A DNA stretch of 10,236 nt from an uncultured Sutterella sp. GTDB lineage: Bacteria; Pseudomonadota; Gammaproteobacteria; Burkholderiales; Burkholderiaceae_F. The stretch covers positions 1 to 10,236 of the forward strand of contig URFF01000066.1 in the NCBI GenBank assembly GCA_900546995.1, in the 5' to 3' direction. Of the stretch, positions 1 to 7,666 are shown piece after piece. A model generated the notes under the pieces. That model had not been told where the DNA came from and did not search any database. It worked only from the letters and a program-made list of their open reading frames with translations. Made by a program: the position numbers and the translations under genes. The number at the start of each line of letters is the position of its first letter. The first letter of the stretch is position 1.

Positions 1-447
1 ATGAAGCGCCTGGCGTTCATTAAACCAAAGGACCGCGTCAATGAAGTCACCGGAAATCGGTTTGGTGATGCCGACACCTAACATGGCATCGACCACTACG
101 TCAGCTTTGGGTGCCATGTACGGATCCTCAATGACTTCACCGCCTTTGGCTACCCAGTTGTCATAAGCGCGTTTGGCATCAATCGTTTTGGGGGCTTTGC
201 CACCCACAGCGACGCAAATCACGTGATGGCCACGACCCTTTAAGTGCAAAGCCGCCGTGTAACCGTCGCCGCCGTTGTTGCCCTGACCGCAAAGGATCAC
301 AATCGTGCTTGCCGCATCGCATTGATCATCAATCCAATTGGCGCAAACAAAACCGGCACGGTCCATGAGAGTGCCTTCGGGCAAAATATGCGATTGGCGC
401 TCTTCCAATTCGGCCAATTCTTCCAAATTTAAAAGGGTCGTTGACAT
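1..447 (-). CDS. nnr: NAD(P)H-hydrate epimerase (YjeF N-terminal domain), 3' end cut by window edge
   Basis: This gene is open from ATG (445-447) to the left edge, giving 149 visible residues. The glycine-rich CGQGNNGGDG motif at residues 53-62 is the signature of the YjeF N-terminal domain, and VVVDAMLGVGI (117-127) carries the conserved aspartate and Gly-rich turn of that fold. The domain epimerises damaged hydrated NADH and NADPH (NADHX, NADPHX) in the cytosol. In many bacteria it is fused to a C-terminal ADP- or ATP-dependent dehydratase of the ribokinase fold, giving about 500 residues. Whether this one is fused cannot be seen. The start is supported by GGAG about ten bases upstream on the minus strand. 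It is transcribed divergently from purL. No defect is visible. The fold assignment is secure; the single or bifunctional state is unknown. Confidence 0.9.
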   Translation of the reverse strand, partial: MSTTLLNLEELAELEERQSHILPEGTLMDRAGFVCANWIDDQCDAASTIVILCGQGNNGGDGYTAALHLKGRGHHVICVAVGGKAPKTIDAKRAYDNWVAKGGEVIEDPYMAPKADVVVDAMLGVGITKPISGDFIDAVLWFNERQALH

Positions 448-489
448 AAGGTAACGCTCCGGATAATTCAATTCAAAAATAACGGGCAT

Positions 490-545
490 ATTTTAAACAA
501 TTAAAGCCGCTTTAACAGCTTTAACAAAAAATACTTTCACGTGAA
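490..545. promoter_or_regulatory. nnr-purL divergent intergenic repeat cluster
   Basis: GCTTTAACA occurs twice in perfect tandem (509-517 and 518-526). Its core is repeated inverted at 501-507, so that 501-515 forms a 6-3-6 inverted repeat (TTAAAG, CCG, CTTTAA). A perfect ten-base palindrome TTCACGTGAA lies at 536-545. A minus-strand TAAAAT (490-495) could be the -10 box of the nnr promoter. The arrangement suggests regulator-binding sites between two divergent genes. No known operator is recognised; it does not look like the E. coli PurR box. Function is inference. Confidence 0.35.
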
Positions 546-608
546 GACATTGCATTGAAAATCCTCAACTTTTTCTCGCATTCCCAAGTAAAATGCTGCC
601 CATCTTTT

Positions 609-614
609 TATAAT
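609..614 (+). promoter_or_regulatory. Probable -10 box of the purL promoter
   Basis: A perfect TATAAT stands here, about 54 bases before the chosen purL start, which would give a leader of roughly 45 bases. No good -35 hexamer is seen at the usual spacing (the bases near 586-591 are AAGTAA), so the promoter may need an activator or be weak without one. No purine riboswitch fold is evident in the short leader. Confidence 0.5.
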
Positions 615-667
615 CAAAAGACTAAAGATTCTTTTTCCGTTTGATCATTCTGAGGAATAATCCCGTC

Positions 668-3600
668 ATGTCGACTACTGATTCGATGTTTTCGTTAAAA
701 GCAACGAGTGCTTTATCGGACTTTCGTGCCGCACGCCTTTTAAAGACGATTCGTACGATCGCCCCTCAAGCCCGTGCCGTATCGGCCCGCTTTGTGCATT
801 TTGTGCATGCGGCCCGTCCTCTTACCGATGACGAAGCCTCTCGCTTAAACACGCTTTTGAGTTATGGTGATGAAGCGTGCGACGTGAAAGCCGATGCCAC
901 TTTCATGGTGATTCCGCGCTTGGGAACAATTAGCCCCTGGGCAAGTAAGGCGACTGACATTGCGCGCAATTGTGGATTGGATGTCATTTTACGCATTGAA
1001 CGTGGCACGCTTTATAACGTTGACTTTGACGGACAAACGCCGGATGCGACAATCTTAACGAAAGTTGCCGGCGTTCTTCACGATCGGATGACTGAAAGTG
1101 TGGTGGATGCGGGCATTGACGCCAGCGTGCTCTTTAAGGAGCTGCCTGGCAAGGCCATGGTCACGGTTGATCTTTTGGGTCAAGGCCGTCAGGCTTTAGC
1201 CGATGCCAATTTAAACATGGGCTTGGCAATGAGTGAAGATGAAATCGACTATTTGGCCGATGCGTTCACTAAAGCCAAACGCAATCCGACCGACGTCGAA
1301 CTCATGATGTTTGCTCAGGCCAATTCCGAGCACTGCCGCCACAAGATTTTCAACGCCCGTTGGACGATTGACGGTCAGGAAATGGATAAGACGCTTTTCG
1401 GCATGATCCGTGAAACACACAAAGCTCATCCGGACGGAACCATTGTGGCTTATTCGGACAATGCGGCGATTTTTGAAGGCGCCGAGGTTCCCAGACTCTA
1501 TCCGCGTACTCCCGAAAACGAAGCTTTCGGCAAAGTCTTTACCGAAGAAAAAGAATTAACGCACACGGTCTTTAAGGTGGAAACACACAATCACCCGACC
1601 GCGATTTCGCCTTTCCCCGGTGCTTCTACCGGTTCCGGCGGTGAAATCCGTGACGAAGGGGCGACTGGTCGTGGCGCTCGTCCGAAAGCCGGCCTTTGCG
1701 GTTTCACGGTTTCCTCTTTGCAATTACCGGACGCTCCTCAAGGATGGGAAAACGATAAAGACGTCACGGTTGCGGCAGCGCATTCGGATAAACCTTACGG
1801 CTATCCGACTCGCATTGCCAATGCGCTGTCCATCATGACCGATGGTCCTCTGGGCGCAGCGGCGTTTAATAATGAATTCGGTCGCCCCAATGTGTTGGGT
1901 TATTTCCGTGTTTTTGAAAATAATGTGGCCGGGCGTCATTACGGTTACCATAAGCCGATTATGTTGGCCGGTGGTATCGGTAACATCCGCAATGATCAAA
2001 CCAAGAAAACGACTCTGCCGCCGGGCACCCTTTTAATCAGCTTAGGCGGCCCCGGCATGCGAATCGGTTTGGGGGGTGGCGCGGCTAGCTCCATGACCAC
2101 CGGTTCTAATTCTGAAGCGCTTGACTTCGATAGCGTTCAGCGCGGCAACCCTGAAATGGAACGTCGTGCTCAGGAAGTCATTGACCGTTGTTGGGCGGCC
2201 GGTGAGAAAAACCCGATTTTGGCTATCCATGACGTCGGTGCCGGTGGTTTGTCCAATGCGATGCCTGAATTGGCTGACCTCTCCGGTCATGGCGCCCGCC
2301 TAGATTTAACAAAGGTTCCGCTTGAAGAAAGTGGCATGAGCCCGCTTGAAATCTGGTGTAACGAAAGCCAAGAACGTTATTCCATCGCCATTGCACCGGA
2401 AAGTCTTGAAGTGTTCGATGAAATGTGCCGTCGTGAACGTTGCCCCTACGCAGTGCTTGGCACGATCAGCGAAGACAACACTTTGGTTGTTGCCCGCCAA
2501 GAAGGGGAAAGCGCCGCGGTTGATATGCCGATGGAAGTTCTTTTGGGCAAGGCGCCCCGTATGCACCGTCAGGTTGAACATAAAGTGACGACTCTTCCGG
2601 CCTTTGATGCCAAGCACATCGATTTGGACAAAGCGGTCAAAGACGTTTTGCGTCATCCGACTGTCGCCAGCAAGAATTTCTTAATTACCATTGGTGACCG
2701 TACGGTGGGCGGTTTGGTCCATCGTGATCAAATGGTTGGCCCCTGGCAAGTGCCGGTCGCCGATGCCGCGGTGACCAATTTAAGCTTCGTTGAAAATCGA
2801 GGCGAAGCAATGAGTATGGGCGAAAGAACACCTCTTGCGATTGCTGACTCCGCTGCCGCCAGCCGTATGGCGATCGGTGAGGCGATCACCAATATCGCAA
2901 GCACGGATATTGAACTCGGTCTTGTGAAGCTTTCGGCTAACTGGATGGCCGCTTGCGGTAGCGAAGGCGAAGATGCCAAACTTTATGATGCCGTTTCGGC
3001 CGCCAGTCGCTTGTGCCAAGAATTGGGCGTGGCCATCCCGGTCGGTAAAGACAGCCTTTCCATGAAGACGAGCTGGGATGATGCCGGAGAAAAGAAGTCC
3101 GTCACGTCGCCTGTGTCGCTGATTGTTTCGGCTGCCGCTCCGGTTCGAGACGTTCGTTTATCGCTTACGCCCCAACTCAATACCGTTAAACCGTCCGTGT
3201 TGGTGGCAATCGACCTTGGGCGCGGCAAGAACCGTATGGCAGGCTCCATTTTGGCTCAGGTCACGCAGCAGTTCGGTAATGTGACGCCGGATTTGGATAG
3301 TGCGGACGATCTGAAGCAATTTGCCAAACTTGTCCACAAATTGATGCTTGCCGGCTGTGTGCTTTCCTATCACGACCGCTCTGACGGTGGCTTATTGGCT
3401 ACCGTTGCCGAAATGATGTTTGCCGGCCATACCGGTGTCACGTTGACGCTTGACTCGATGGTTGAAAGCGCTTCGGCAGCCGATGTTGCATGCGCCCTCT
3501 TTAACGAAGAGTTGGGTGCTATCATGCAGGTGCCCGTTGACCGTGTCGAAGAGGCTATTGCTGAAGTGAAGGCTTGCGGTTTGGCTGACTGCACCCACTT

Positions 3601-4615
3601 TATCGGTGAAGTCAACAATGAAGACCGCCTTGTCATTAATGCTCACGATCATACGGTTTATGAAGCTCAACGCGAGGAACTTCAAAAAGTGTGGACGGAA
3701 GTCTCTTGGCAAATCGCCCGTCGCCGTGACAATCCGGCATGCGCCGATCAAGAGTACGAACGTTGCACGATGGAAGACGATACTGGGTTGTTTGTCCGTA
3801 CGACTTTTGATCCGGAAGAAGATGTCGCCGCGCCTTATATTGCGAGCGGTGTTCGTCCGAAGATGGCGATTTTGCGTGAGCAAGGTGTCAACAGTCAAAC
3901 GGAAATGGCTGCTGCCTTTACCCGTGCGGGTTTTGAAGCTTATGACGTTCATATGACCGATTTGATTTCCGGTCGCGCTGATCTGAAAGACTTTGTCGGT
4001 TTGGCCGCATGCGGCGGTTTCTCCTACGGTGACGTGTTAGGCGCTGGCGGTGGTTGGGCAAAAACCATTCTTTGCAACAACCGCATGCTTGACATGTTCT
4101 CGGCGTTCTTCAATCGTGCCGATACCTTTGCCTTAGGGATTTGTAACGGCTGCCAGATGATGAGTCACTTACGGGGCATTATTCCCGGTGCCGAACATTG
4201 GCCGGCCTTCGTTCGCAACTTGAGTGAACAATTCGAAGCCCGTTTGGTTCAAGTCGAAATCATGAAGAGTCCTTCTATCTTCTTTGATGGAATGGCTGGT
4301 TCAACGATGCCGATCGTGAACTCTCACGGTGAAGGCCGCGTACAGTGGCTTAAACCTGAAGATGCTCAAGAAGCGGTCCTTGCGGCTCGCTATTTGGATC
4401 CGGCTGGACGACCGACCGAGCGCTATCCCTTCAATCCGAACGGTTCAGCTGACGGGATCACCTCGGTGACAACGCCTGACGGACGTTTTACGATCATGAT
4501 GCCGCATCCGGAACGTTCTCATCGCACAGTCCAATTGAGCTGGGCACCCGATACTTTGGGTGAGTTCAGCCCTTGGATGCGTATGTTCCGTAACGCACGT
4601 AAGTTTGTCGGTTAA
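668..4615 (+). CDS. purL: Phosphoribosylformylglycinamidine synthase (FGAM synthase, large single-chain PurL)
   Basis: The protein of 1,315 residues converts FGAR, glutamine and ATP to FGAM, glutamate and ADP in the cytosol, step four of purine synthesis. It is collinear with the E. coli enzyme (1,295 residues). An N-terminal PurS-like and linker region fills about 1-240, with FAQANSEHCRHK at 215-226 holding the conserved active-site His222. Two AIRS-like synthetase halves follow, marked by ETHNHP (305-310), GSGGEIRDEGATGRG (322-336) and PVGKDS (791-796). A class I glutaminase domain begins near 1065 (ILREQGVN). Its nucleophile is Cys1159 in GICNGCQ, and His1280 and Glu1282 in PHPER complete the triad. 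I chose ATG at 668, with GAGGA at 652-656, over TTG at 641, which would add nine residues with no family match. The gene is intact and probably monocistronic, because a strong terminator follows 17 bases after the stop. Confidence 0.98.
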   Translation: MSTTDSMFSLKATSALSDFRAARLLKTIRTIAPQARAVSARFVHFVHAARPLTDDEASRLNTLLSYGDEACDVKADATFMVIPRLGTISPWASKATDIARNCGLDVILRIERGTLYNVDFDGQTPDATILTKVAGVLHDRMTESVVDAGIDASVLFKELPGKAMVTVDLLGQGRQALADANLNMGLAMSEDEIDYLADAFTKAKRNPTDVELMMFAQANSEHCRHKIFNARWTIDGQEMDKTLFGMIRETHKAHPDGTIVAYSDNAAIFEGAEVPRLYPRTPENEAFGKVFTEEKELTHTVFKVETHNHPTAISPFPGASTGSGGEIRDEGATGRGARPKAGLCGFTVSSLQLPDAPQGWENDKDVTVAAAHSDKPYGYPTRIANALSIMTDGPLGAAAFNNEFGRPNVLGYFRVFENNVAGRHYGYHKPIMLAGGIGNIRNDQTKKTTLPPGTLLISLGGPGMRIGLGGGAASSMTTGSNSEALDFDSVQRGNPEMERRAQEVIDRCWAAGEKNPILAIHDVGAGGLSNAMPELADLSGHGARLDLTKVPLEESGMSPLEIWCNESQERYSIAIAPESLEVFDEMCRRERCPYAVLGTISEDNTLVVARQEGESAAVDMPMEVLLGKAPRMHRQVEHKVTTLPAFDAKHIDLDKAVKDVLRHPTVASKNFLITIGDRTVGGLVHRDQMVGPWQVPVADAAVTNLSFVENRGEAMSMGERTPLAIADSAAASRMAIGEAITNIASTDIELGLVKLSANWMAACGSEGEDAKLYDAVSAASRLCQELGVAIPVGKDSLSMKTSWDDAGEKKSVTSPVSLIVSAAAPVRDVRLSLTPQLNTVKPSVLVAIDLGRGKNRMAGSILAQVTQQFGNVTPDLDSADDLKQFAKLVHKLMLAGCVLSYHDRSDGGLLATVAEMMFAGHTGVTLTLDSMVESASAADVACALFNEELGAIMQVPVDRVEEAIAEVKACGLADCTHFIGEVNNEDRLVINAHDHTVYEAQREELQKVWTEVSWQIARRRDNPACADQEYERCTMEDDTGLFVRTTFDPEEDVAAPYIASGVRPKMAILREQGVNSQTEMAAAFTRAGFEAYDVHMTDLISGRADLKDFVGLAACGGFSYGDVLGAGGGWAKTILCNNRMLDMFSAFFNRADTFALGICNGCQMMSHLRGIIPGAEHWPAFVRNLSEQFEARLVQVEIMKSPSIFFDGMAGSTMPIVNSHGEGRVQWLKPEDAQEAVLAARYLDPAGRPTERYPFNPNGSADGITSVTTPDGRFTIMMPHPERSHRTVQLSWAPDTLGEFSPWMRMFRNARKFVG

Positions 4616-4632
4616 AAAATCGGCATAAAATA

Positions 4633-4673
4633 AAAGGCTCGATAAGTCACACTTATCGGGCCTTTAATTTTTG
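4633..4673 (+). terminator. Rho-independent terminator after purL
   Basis: A 15-base-pair stem (4633-4647 with 4651-4665, one G-T pair) with a three-base CAC loop is followed by AATTTTT. It should end purL transcription. It lies only about 17 bases before the start of the next gene, so the downstream pair must rely on read-through or on a promoter inside the end of purL. Confidence 0.92.
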
Positions 4674-4689
4674 TGCGAAAGGAATAACG

Positions 4690-5328
4690 ATGCCTTTTGA
4701 TCTTTGGGTGAGTTTTACGATAGCGGCGGCTATTTTAGCGGTCGCTCCCGGACCGGACAATCTCTTTGTTTTGTTGCAATCGGCGCTTTACGGGGCTCGA
4801 GCCGGGATCTTTGTGACGCTCGGACTCTGTGTGGGTGTGTGTATTCAAACCATGCTGGCGGCTTTTGGTGTCGCTGCAGTCGTTGCGGCCTCGCCAACGC
4901 TCCTTTTTATGATTCAGTGCGCGGGGGCTGCCTACCTTCTATATCTTGCTTGGGGCGCATGGCATGCTAAAGCCGATTCAAGCGAGGGAGAGTCGATAAA
5001 AAAACTTGTGAAACTCACACCGTTTCAATACTGGCGCCGAGGCATTCTCATGAATATCACCAATCCCAAGGTGCTCATTTTCTTTCTCGCCTTTTTTCCT
5101 CAATTCATTGTTAAAGGTTCCAGTGAAACCCAAGTGATGATTCAGATGCTCATCATGGGATTGACTTTCATGATTTGTACATTGGTGGTGTTTTCAATCG
5201 TGGCTTGGTGTGCGGGTACGATCGCCGATCGCTTGCGCAGCGCAAAAGTTCAGGCGATACTCAATAAAACCAGTGCGATCATTTTCATGCTGCTCGCTAT
5301 TTCAACATTGCTGTGGAAAGCCAATTAG
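4690..5328 (+). CDS. LysE/RhtB-family amino-acid exporter
   Basis: This 212-residue inner-membrane protein has the family length and pattern. A first membrane segment (about 6-30) contains APGPD (19-23). A glycine-spaced stretch GARAGIFVTLGLCVG (35-49) begins the second segment. NPK (125-127) and FFPQF (135-139) mark the second half. Further hydrophobic segments lie near 52-68, 72-90, 150-176 and 190-209. Members export single amino acids such as lysine, threonine, homoserine or leucine; the substrate cannot be read from sequence. ATG 4690 is preceded by AAAGGA with six bases of spacing. The next gene starts nine bases after the stop, so the two are probably co-transcribed. An exporter beside peptide-degrading and amino-acid-binding genes fits relief from excess amino acids, but that role is inference. 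The gene is intact. Confidence 0.93.
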   Translation: MPFDLWVSFTIAAAILAVAPGPDNLFVLLQSALYGARAGIFVTLGLCVGVCIQTMLAAFGVAAVVAASPTLLFMIQCAGAAYLLYLAWGAWHAKADSSEGESIKKLVKLTPFQYWRRGILMNITNPKVLIFFLAFFPQFIVKGSSETQVMIQMLIMGLTFMICTLVVFSIVAWCAGTIADRLRSAKVQAILNKTSAIIFMLLAISTLLWKAN

Positions 5329-5337
5329 GGGAGTGTT

Positions 5338-6564
5338 ATGTCATCTGTAACTCGTCGACGCGATGTCCTTCTGATCACTCTTTTGGGACTGGGACACTCG
5401 ATGTCTCACTTTTTCCAGTTGGTGATTCCGCCACTTTTCCCGTGGATCATGCCTGAATTCGGCGTGAACTACACGCAGATGGGTGCCGTGATGACACTTT
5501 TTTTCATCACCAGCACGGCGGGGCAAGCCGCAAGCGGCATTATTTCGGATAAATGGGGAGCGAAGAAAACCCTTTTTACCGGTATCTCGCTTTTACTATT
5601 GGCTTCAGTTATTTTAGCCACCGCACCTAATTACTATGTTCTTTTTCTCGTGACCTTTTTAGCCGGTATGGGCAATTCCGTTTTTCACCCAACCGATTAT
5701 TCACTCATGAATCGTTTGGTGTCGGCTGAGCGCCTACCTTTTGCATTTTCGATTCACTTGATTATGGGCAACGTCGGTTGGATTGTGGCACCGATACTCA
5801 TGGTGGGTGTGGCTTCGCTTTTCGGATGGCGTGCTGCGGCTGTTGCTGCCGGTCTTGTGGTTGCTTGTGTTCTCTTGATGTTTGTTTTAGCTCGCCATCT
5901 TTTCGATTTGGATCCGGCTACTCATGAAGAACAGGCACAAAGTAGCGACTCAACTGAAAAGTCGCTGGAAAATAAAGCTGCTGGTTTTGCCTTCCTGTTG
6001 GCCCCAGCTGTGTGGCTTTGCTTTGGGTTCTTCTTCTTTAATTCGTTTGCGTTAAGCATTTTGCAAAATTTCTCTCCCTCCATTTTCGGAGAGGTCTATC
6101 AGGTCCCTCACGAAACCGCTACCATGGGATTGACGAGTTATATGGTCGGTAACGCTGTTGGTGTGATTGTCGGCGCATGGCTTGCCAAACTCTTCACCGA
6201 TAGTGAACGGGTTGTGGCCACCTGTTTATCCGTTTCTTTCGTCATGGCTTGCATTTTGGCTTCCGGCGTTATTCCGACGTGGAGTCTTTTTATCGTGATG
6301 GCTGTTTTGGGACTTGGGTGCGGTTTAGCCAATCCATCGCGAGACATGATGATTCGTTCGACCTGTATGCAAAAGGTGGGTAAAAATAGTTTCGGCCGAG
6401 TCTATGGTTTTACTTACTGCGGGATGGATTTCGGTCAAACGTTGGCCCCGTTAGCGGCTGGTGCTCTTTTGGACATGGGCTATTACATGACCGCTTTGGC
6501 GTTGGTTGCCGTCATGCAGCTTTGCGCGATCTTCACAACGATCGGTGTGAGAAAGCAGCGTTAA
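5338..6564 (+). CDS. MFS transporter, fosmidomycin-resistance (Fsr)-like
   Basis: This 408-residue protein is predicted to span the inner membrane with twelve helices. The major-facilitator motif between helices 2 and 3 is GIISDKWGAKK (67-77). GMGNSVFHPTDYSLM (110-124) is like the GxxSSVFHP stretch of E. coli Fsr, and the early GHSMSHFF (19-26) also fits that group. A hydrophilic, acidic central loop (about 187-214) separates the two six-helix halves. Fsr exports fosmidomycin; for this protein the substrate is unknown and drug export should not be assumed. GGGGAG at 5328-5333 overlaps the exporter's stop codon and sits about five bases before ATG 5338, so coupling with the upstream LysE-type exporter is likely. 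A terminator follows directly. The gene shows no damage. Confidence 0.88.
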   Translation: MSSVTRRRDVLLITLLGLGHSMSHFFQLVIPPLFPWIMPEFGVNYTQMGAVMTLFFITSTAGQAASGIISDKWGAKKTLFTGISLLLLASVILATAPNYYVLFLVTFLAGMGNSVFHPTDYSLMNRLVSAERLPFAFSIHLIMGNVGWIVAPILMVGVASLFGWRAAAVAAGLVVACVLLMFVLARHLFDLDPATHEEQAQSSDSTEKSLENKAAGFAFLLAPAVWLCFGFFFFNSFALSILQNFSPSIFGEVYQVPHETATMGLTSYMVGNAVGVIVGAWLAKLFTDSERVVATCLSVSFVMACILASGVIPTWSLFIVMAVLGLGCGLANPSRDMMIRSTCMQKVGKNSFGRVYGFTYCGMDFGQTLAPLAAGALLDMGYYMTALALVAVMQLCAIFTTIGVRKQR

Positions 6565-6565
6565 T

Positions 6566-6603
6566 ACAAAGGTCGGCCTCCACGGCCGACCGCTTTGTTT
6601 TTA
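6566..6603 (+). terminator. Rho-independent terminator after the MFS gene
   Basis: GGTCGGCC (6571-6578) pairs perfectly with GGCCGACC (6584-6591) around a five-base loop. ACAAA (6566-6570) can extend the stem by pairing with TTTGT (6594-6598) across a two-base bulge. A short T run (6598-6602) follows. It closes the exporter-MFS unit. Confidence 0.88.
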
Positions 6604-6800
6604 ACGCATGAACTACCGCGCTCTGTCGAATGCGGTTTCATGGGAGCGTACCCCCATTTCTAGCAGTTGTTAGACATCTGCATGTGCATGTAGATTTCGT
6701 GCAACCGCGGGCGTGTCCACTCAGACCCCCCCCCCATCGAGTTCGAGCAACTTTTTGAGCTGTTCATTCCCGAATTCTTTTAGCCGGAGAAAGGGAGATT

Positions 6801-6857
6801 GTAAGGAGCCGGCACGCCTTACCAGGAGATTCTATCATGCGAACCTTACCGGTTCGC
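6801..6857. repeat. Two small perfect hairpins sharing the CTTACC word
   Basis: GTAAGG (6801-6806) pairs with CCTTAC (6817-6822). GCGAACC (6839-6845) pairs with GGTTCGC (6851-6857) around a TTACC loop. CTTACC therefore occurs twice, once in a stem arm and once at a loop, and its complement GGTAAG once. Neither hairpin is followed by a T run in either direction, so they are not ordinary terminators. They directly adjoin the transposon-end-like hairpin. Their function is unknown. Confidence 0.45.
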
Positions 6858-6860
6858 CCG

Positions 6861-6906
6861 CTATCCATCCCCGCGCTTTCGCACGGGGAGTTCCGCGTCA
6901 TCTGTT
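6861..6906 (-). mobile_element. Possible solitary IS200/IS605-type right end (omega-RNA terminal hairpin remnant)
   Basis: On the minus strand 6868-6889 folds into a nine-pair stem (one U-G) closed by a GAAA tetraloop. The order of elements is GATGAC, then GGAAC, then TCCCCGU, loop, GGGGA, then GATGG. That matches, element by element, the terminal hairpin of the tnpB-linked element at the right end of this window (GATGAC, GGGAA, TCCCCGU, loop, GGGGA, GGATG), in the same orientation. No tnpB remains: the binding-protein gene begins within a few bases. It could be a relic end, a non-autonomous copy, or simply a hairpin downstream of that gene. The lack of a T run argues against a terminator. 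Confidence 0.45.
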
Positions 6907-6911
6907 AAAAA

Positions 6912-7630
6912 TTAATGTTTTTTGCCGAGCCATTTTTCGTAAATCTTGTCATATTCGCCACTGGCCTTAATCGCCGCTAAACCTTTGTTGAGTTTTTCAG
7001 CGAGTGCGGTATTTTTCTTCGAAACGGCAAAACCGACTTGCTTCGGGTTGTAAAGGTGAGGAACGATGAGCAGATCCTTATCGTTGTGTTGGCTTTGATA
7101 GTGCCGTGCGGTCGTATCACCTAAGAGTGCAGCCGCACAGCCACCCATTTTGAGTTCCATCAACGCTTCTGCAACTTGCCCTTAACCGATTGGGCCAACA
7201 GCGAACCCGTGGAGCCGATTTGCGCACAAATGGCTTTTCCTTCTATGTCTTGCAATGTTTTGTATTGGGCTTCATTTTTGGCGTTGATCACCATCGCGAG
7301 TCCCACATCGTAATATGGATCGGAAAAGAGGACTTGTTTTTTGCGTTCATCCGTGATTGTGATAGCGGCAACCGCCACATCGATCATATTGGTTTGAAGA
7401 GCGGGAATGATGCCTGCAAACTGCATGTTTTGAATTTTGGCTTCATCGCCAACGGCTTTGGCAACCGCTTTGATAATGTCCATGTCAAAACCGACGATTT
7501 CTTCCGTTTGAGGGTCTTTAAATTCAAAGGGAGCGAGTCCTGCGTCCGTGCCAACAAGAATCGTGTTGGCTTGAACCGATGCGCTGCCGATCAAACCGGC
7601 CATGAGAAGGGAGACAATGCTTTTTTTCAT
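6912..7630 (-). pseudogene. Frameshifted periplasmic amino-acid-binding protein (GlnH/HisJ-like, SBP family 3)
   Basis: Translation from ATG 7630 (AAAGGA upstream) gives a signal peptide cut after VQA (residue 21), then the family 3 solute-binding fold. Landmarks are GFDMDI (48-53), ITDERKKQVLFSDPYY with the ligand-contacting arginine, and GSTGS (139-143). The frame stops at TGA (7160-7162) after 156 residues. The fold continues in another frame (ALMELKMGG, GDTT, and a C-terminal YDKIYEKWLG) to TAA at 6912. Aligned by eye to GlnH, about eight residues are missing between SVKGK and ALMEL, pointing to a small deletion not divisible by three near 7165-7190. The pieces overlap as TGATG, so coupled translation of two fragments is formally possible. 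Such proteins deliver polar amino acids to an ABC importer, but no permease or ATPase gene adjoins. Pseudogene or assembly error cannot be told apart here. Confidence 0.85.
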
Positions 7631-7666
7631 TTTGCAATCCTTTCATTAAGAAAATTGGTTTTGTGC

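Larger units (their letters stand above)
6603..6911. other. Non-coding stretch with C10 tract, hairpins and possible transposon remnant
   Basis: No open frame here resembles a known protein. The left half (6603-6720) shows no structure I can name. A run of ten C lies at 6726-6735, followed by a short reading frame that ends at TAG by 6783. The right half holds three hairpins in a row and an IS200/IS605-like end, described separately. The longest frame (GTG at 6713) runs through the C tract into the antisense of the next gene and has no family character. Confidence 0.6.

Noticed and set aside
641..667. Upstream TTG start for purL, adding nine residues
   Set aside because: ATG 668 has a ribosome-binding site at suitable spacing and the extra residues match nothing in PurL.
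615..667. Purine riboswitch in the purL leader
   Set aside because: The leader is only about 45 bases and shows no conserved riboswitch core or three-way junction.
3392..3952. Minus-strand frame of 186 codons inside purL
   Set aside because: It is a shadow of purL, which is collinear with the E. coli enzyme through this whole stretch.
6868..6889. Terminator for the binding-protein gene on the minus strand
   Set aside because: The stem is strong, but ATGGATAG rather than a T run follows it, so an intrinsic terminator is not supported.
6861..6890. Single CRISPR repeat (the hairpin looks like a type I-E repeat)
   Set aside because: Only one copy exists, with no spacers or cas genes; the sequence agrees better with the IS200/IS605-type end at the right of the window.
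6713..6970. GTG-started frame of 85 codons across the C10 tract
   Set aside because: It has no ribosome-binding site, low-complexity Pro/Ser content from the C tract, and runs antisense into the binding-protein gene.
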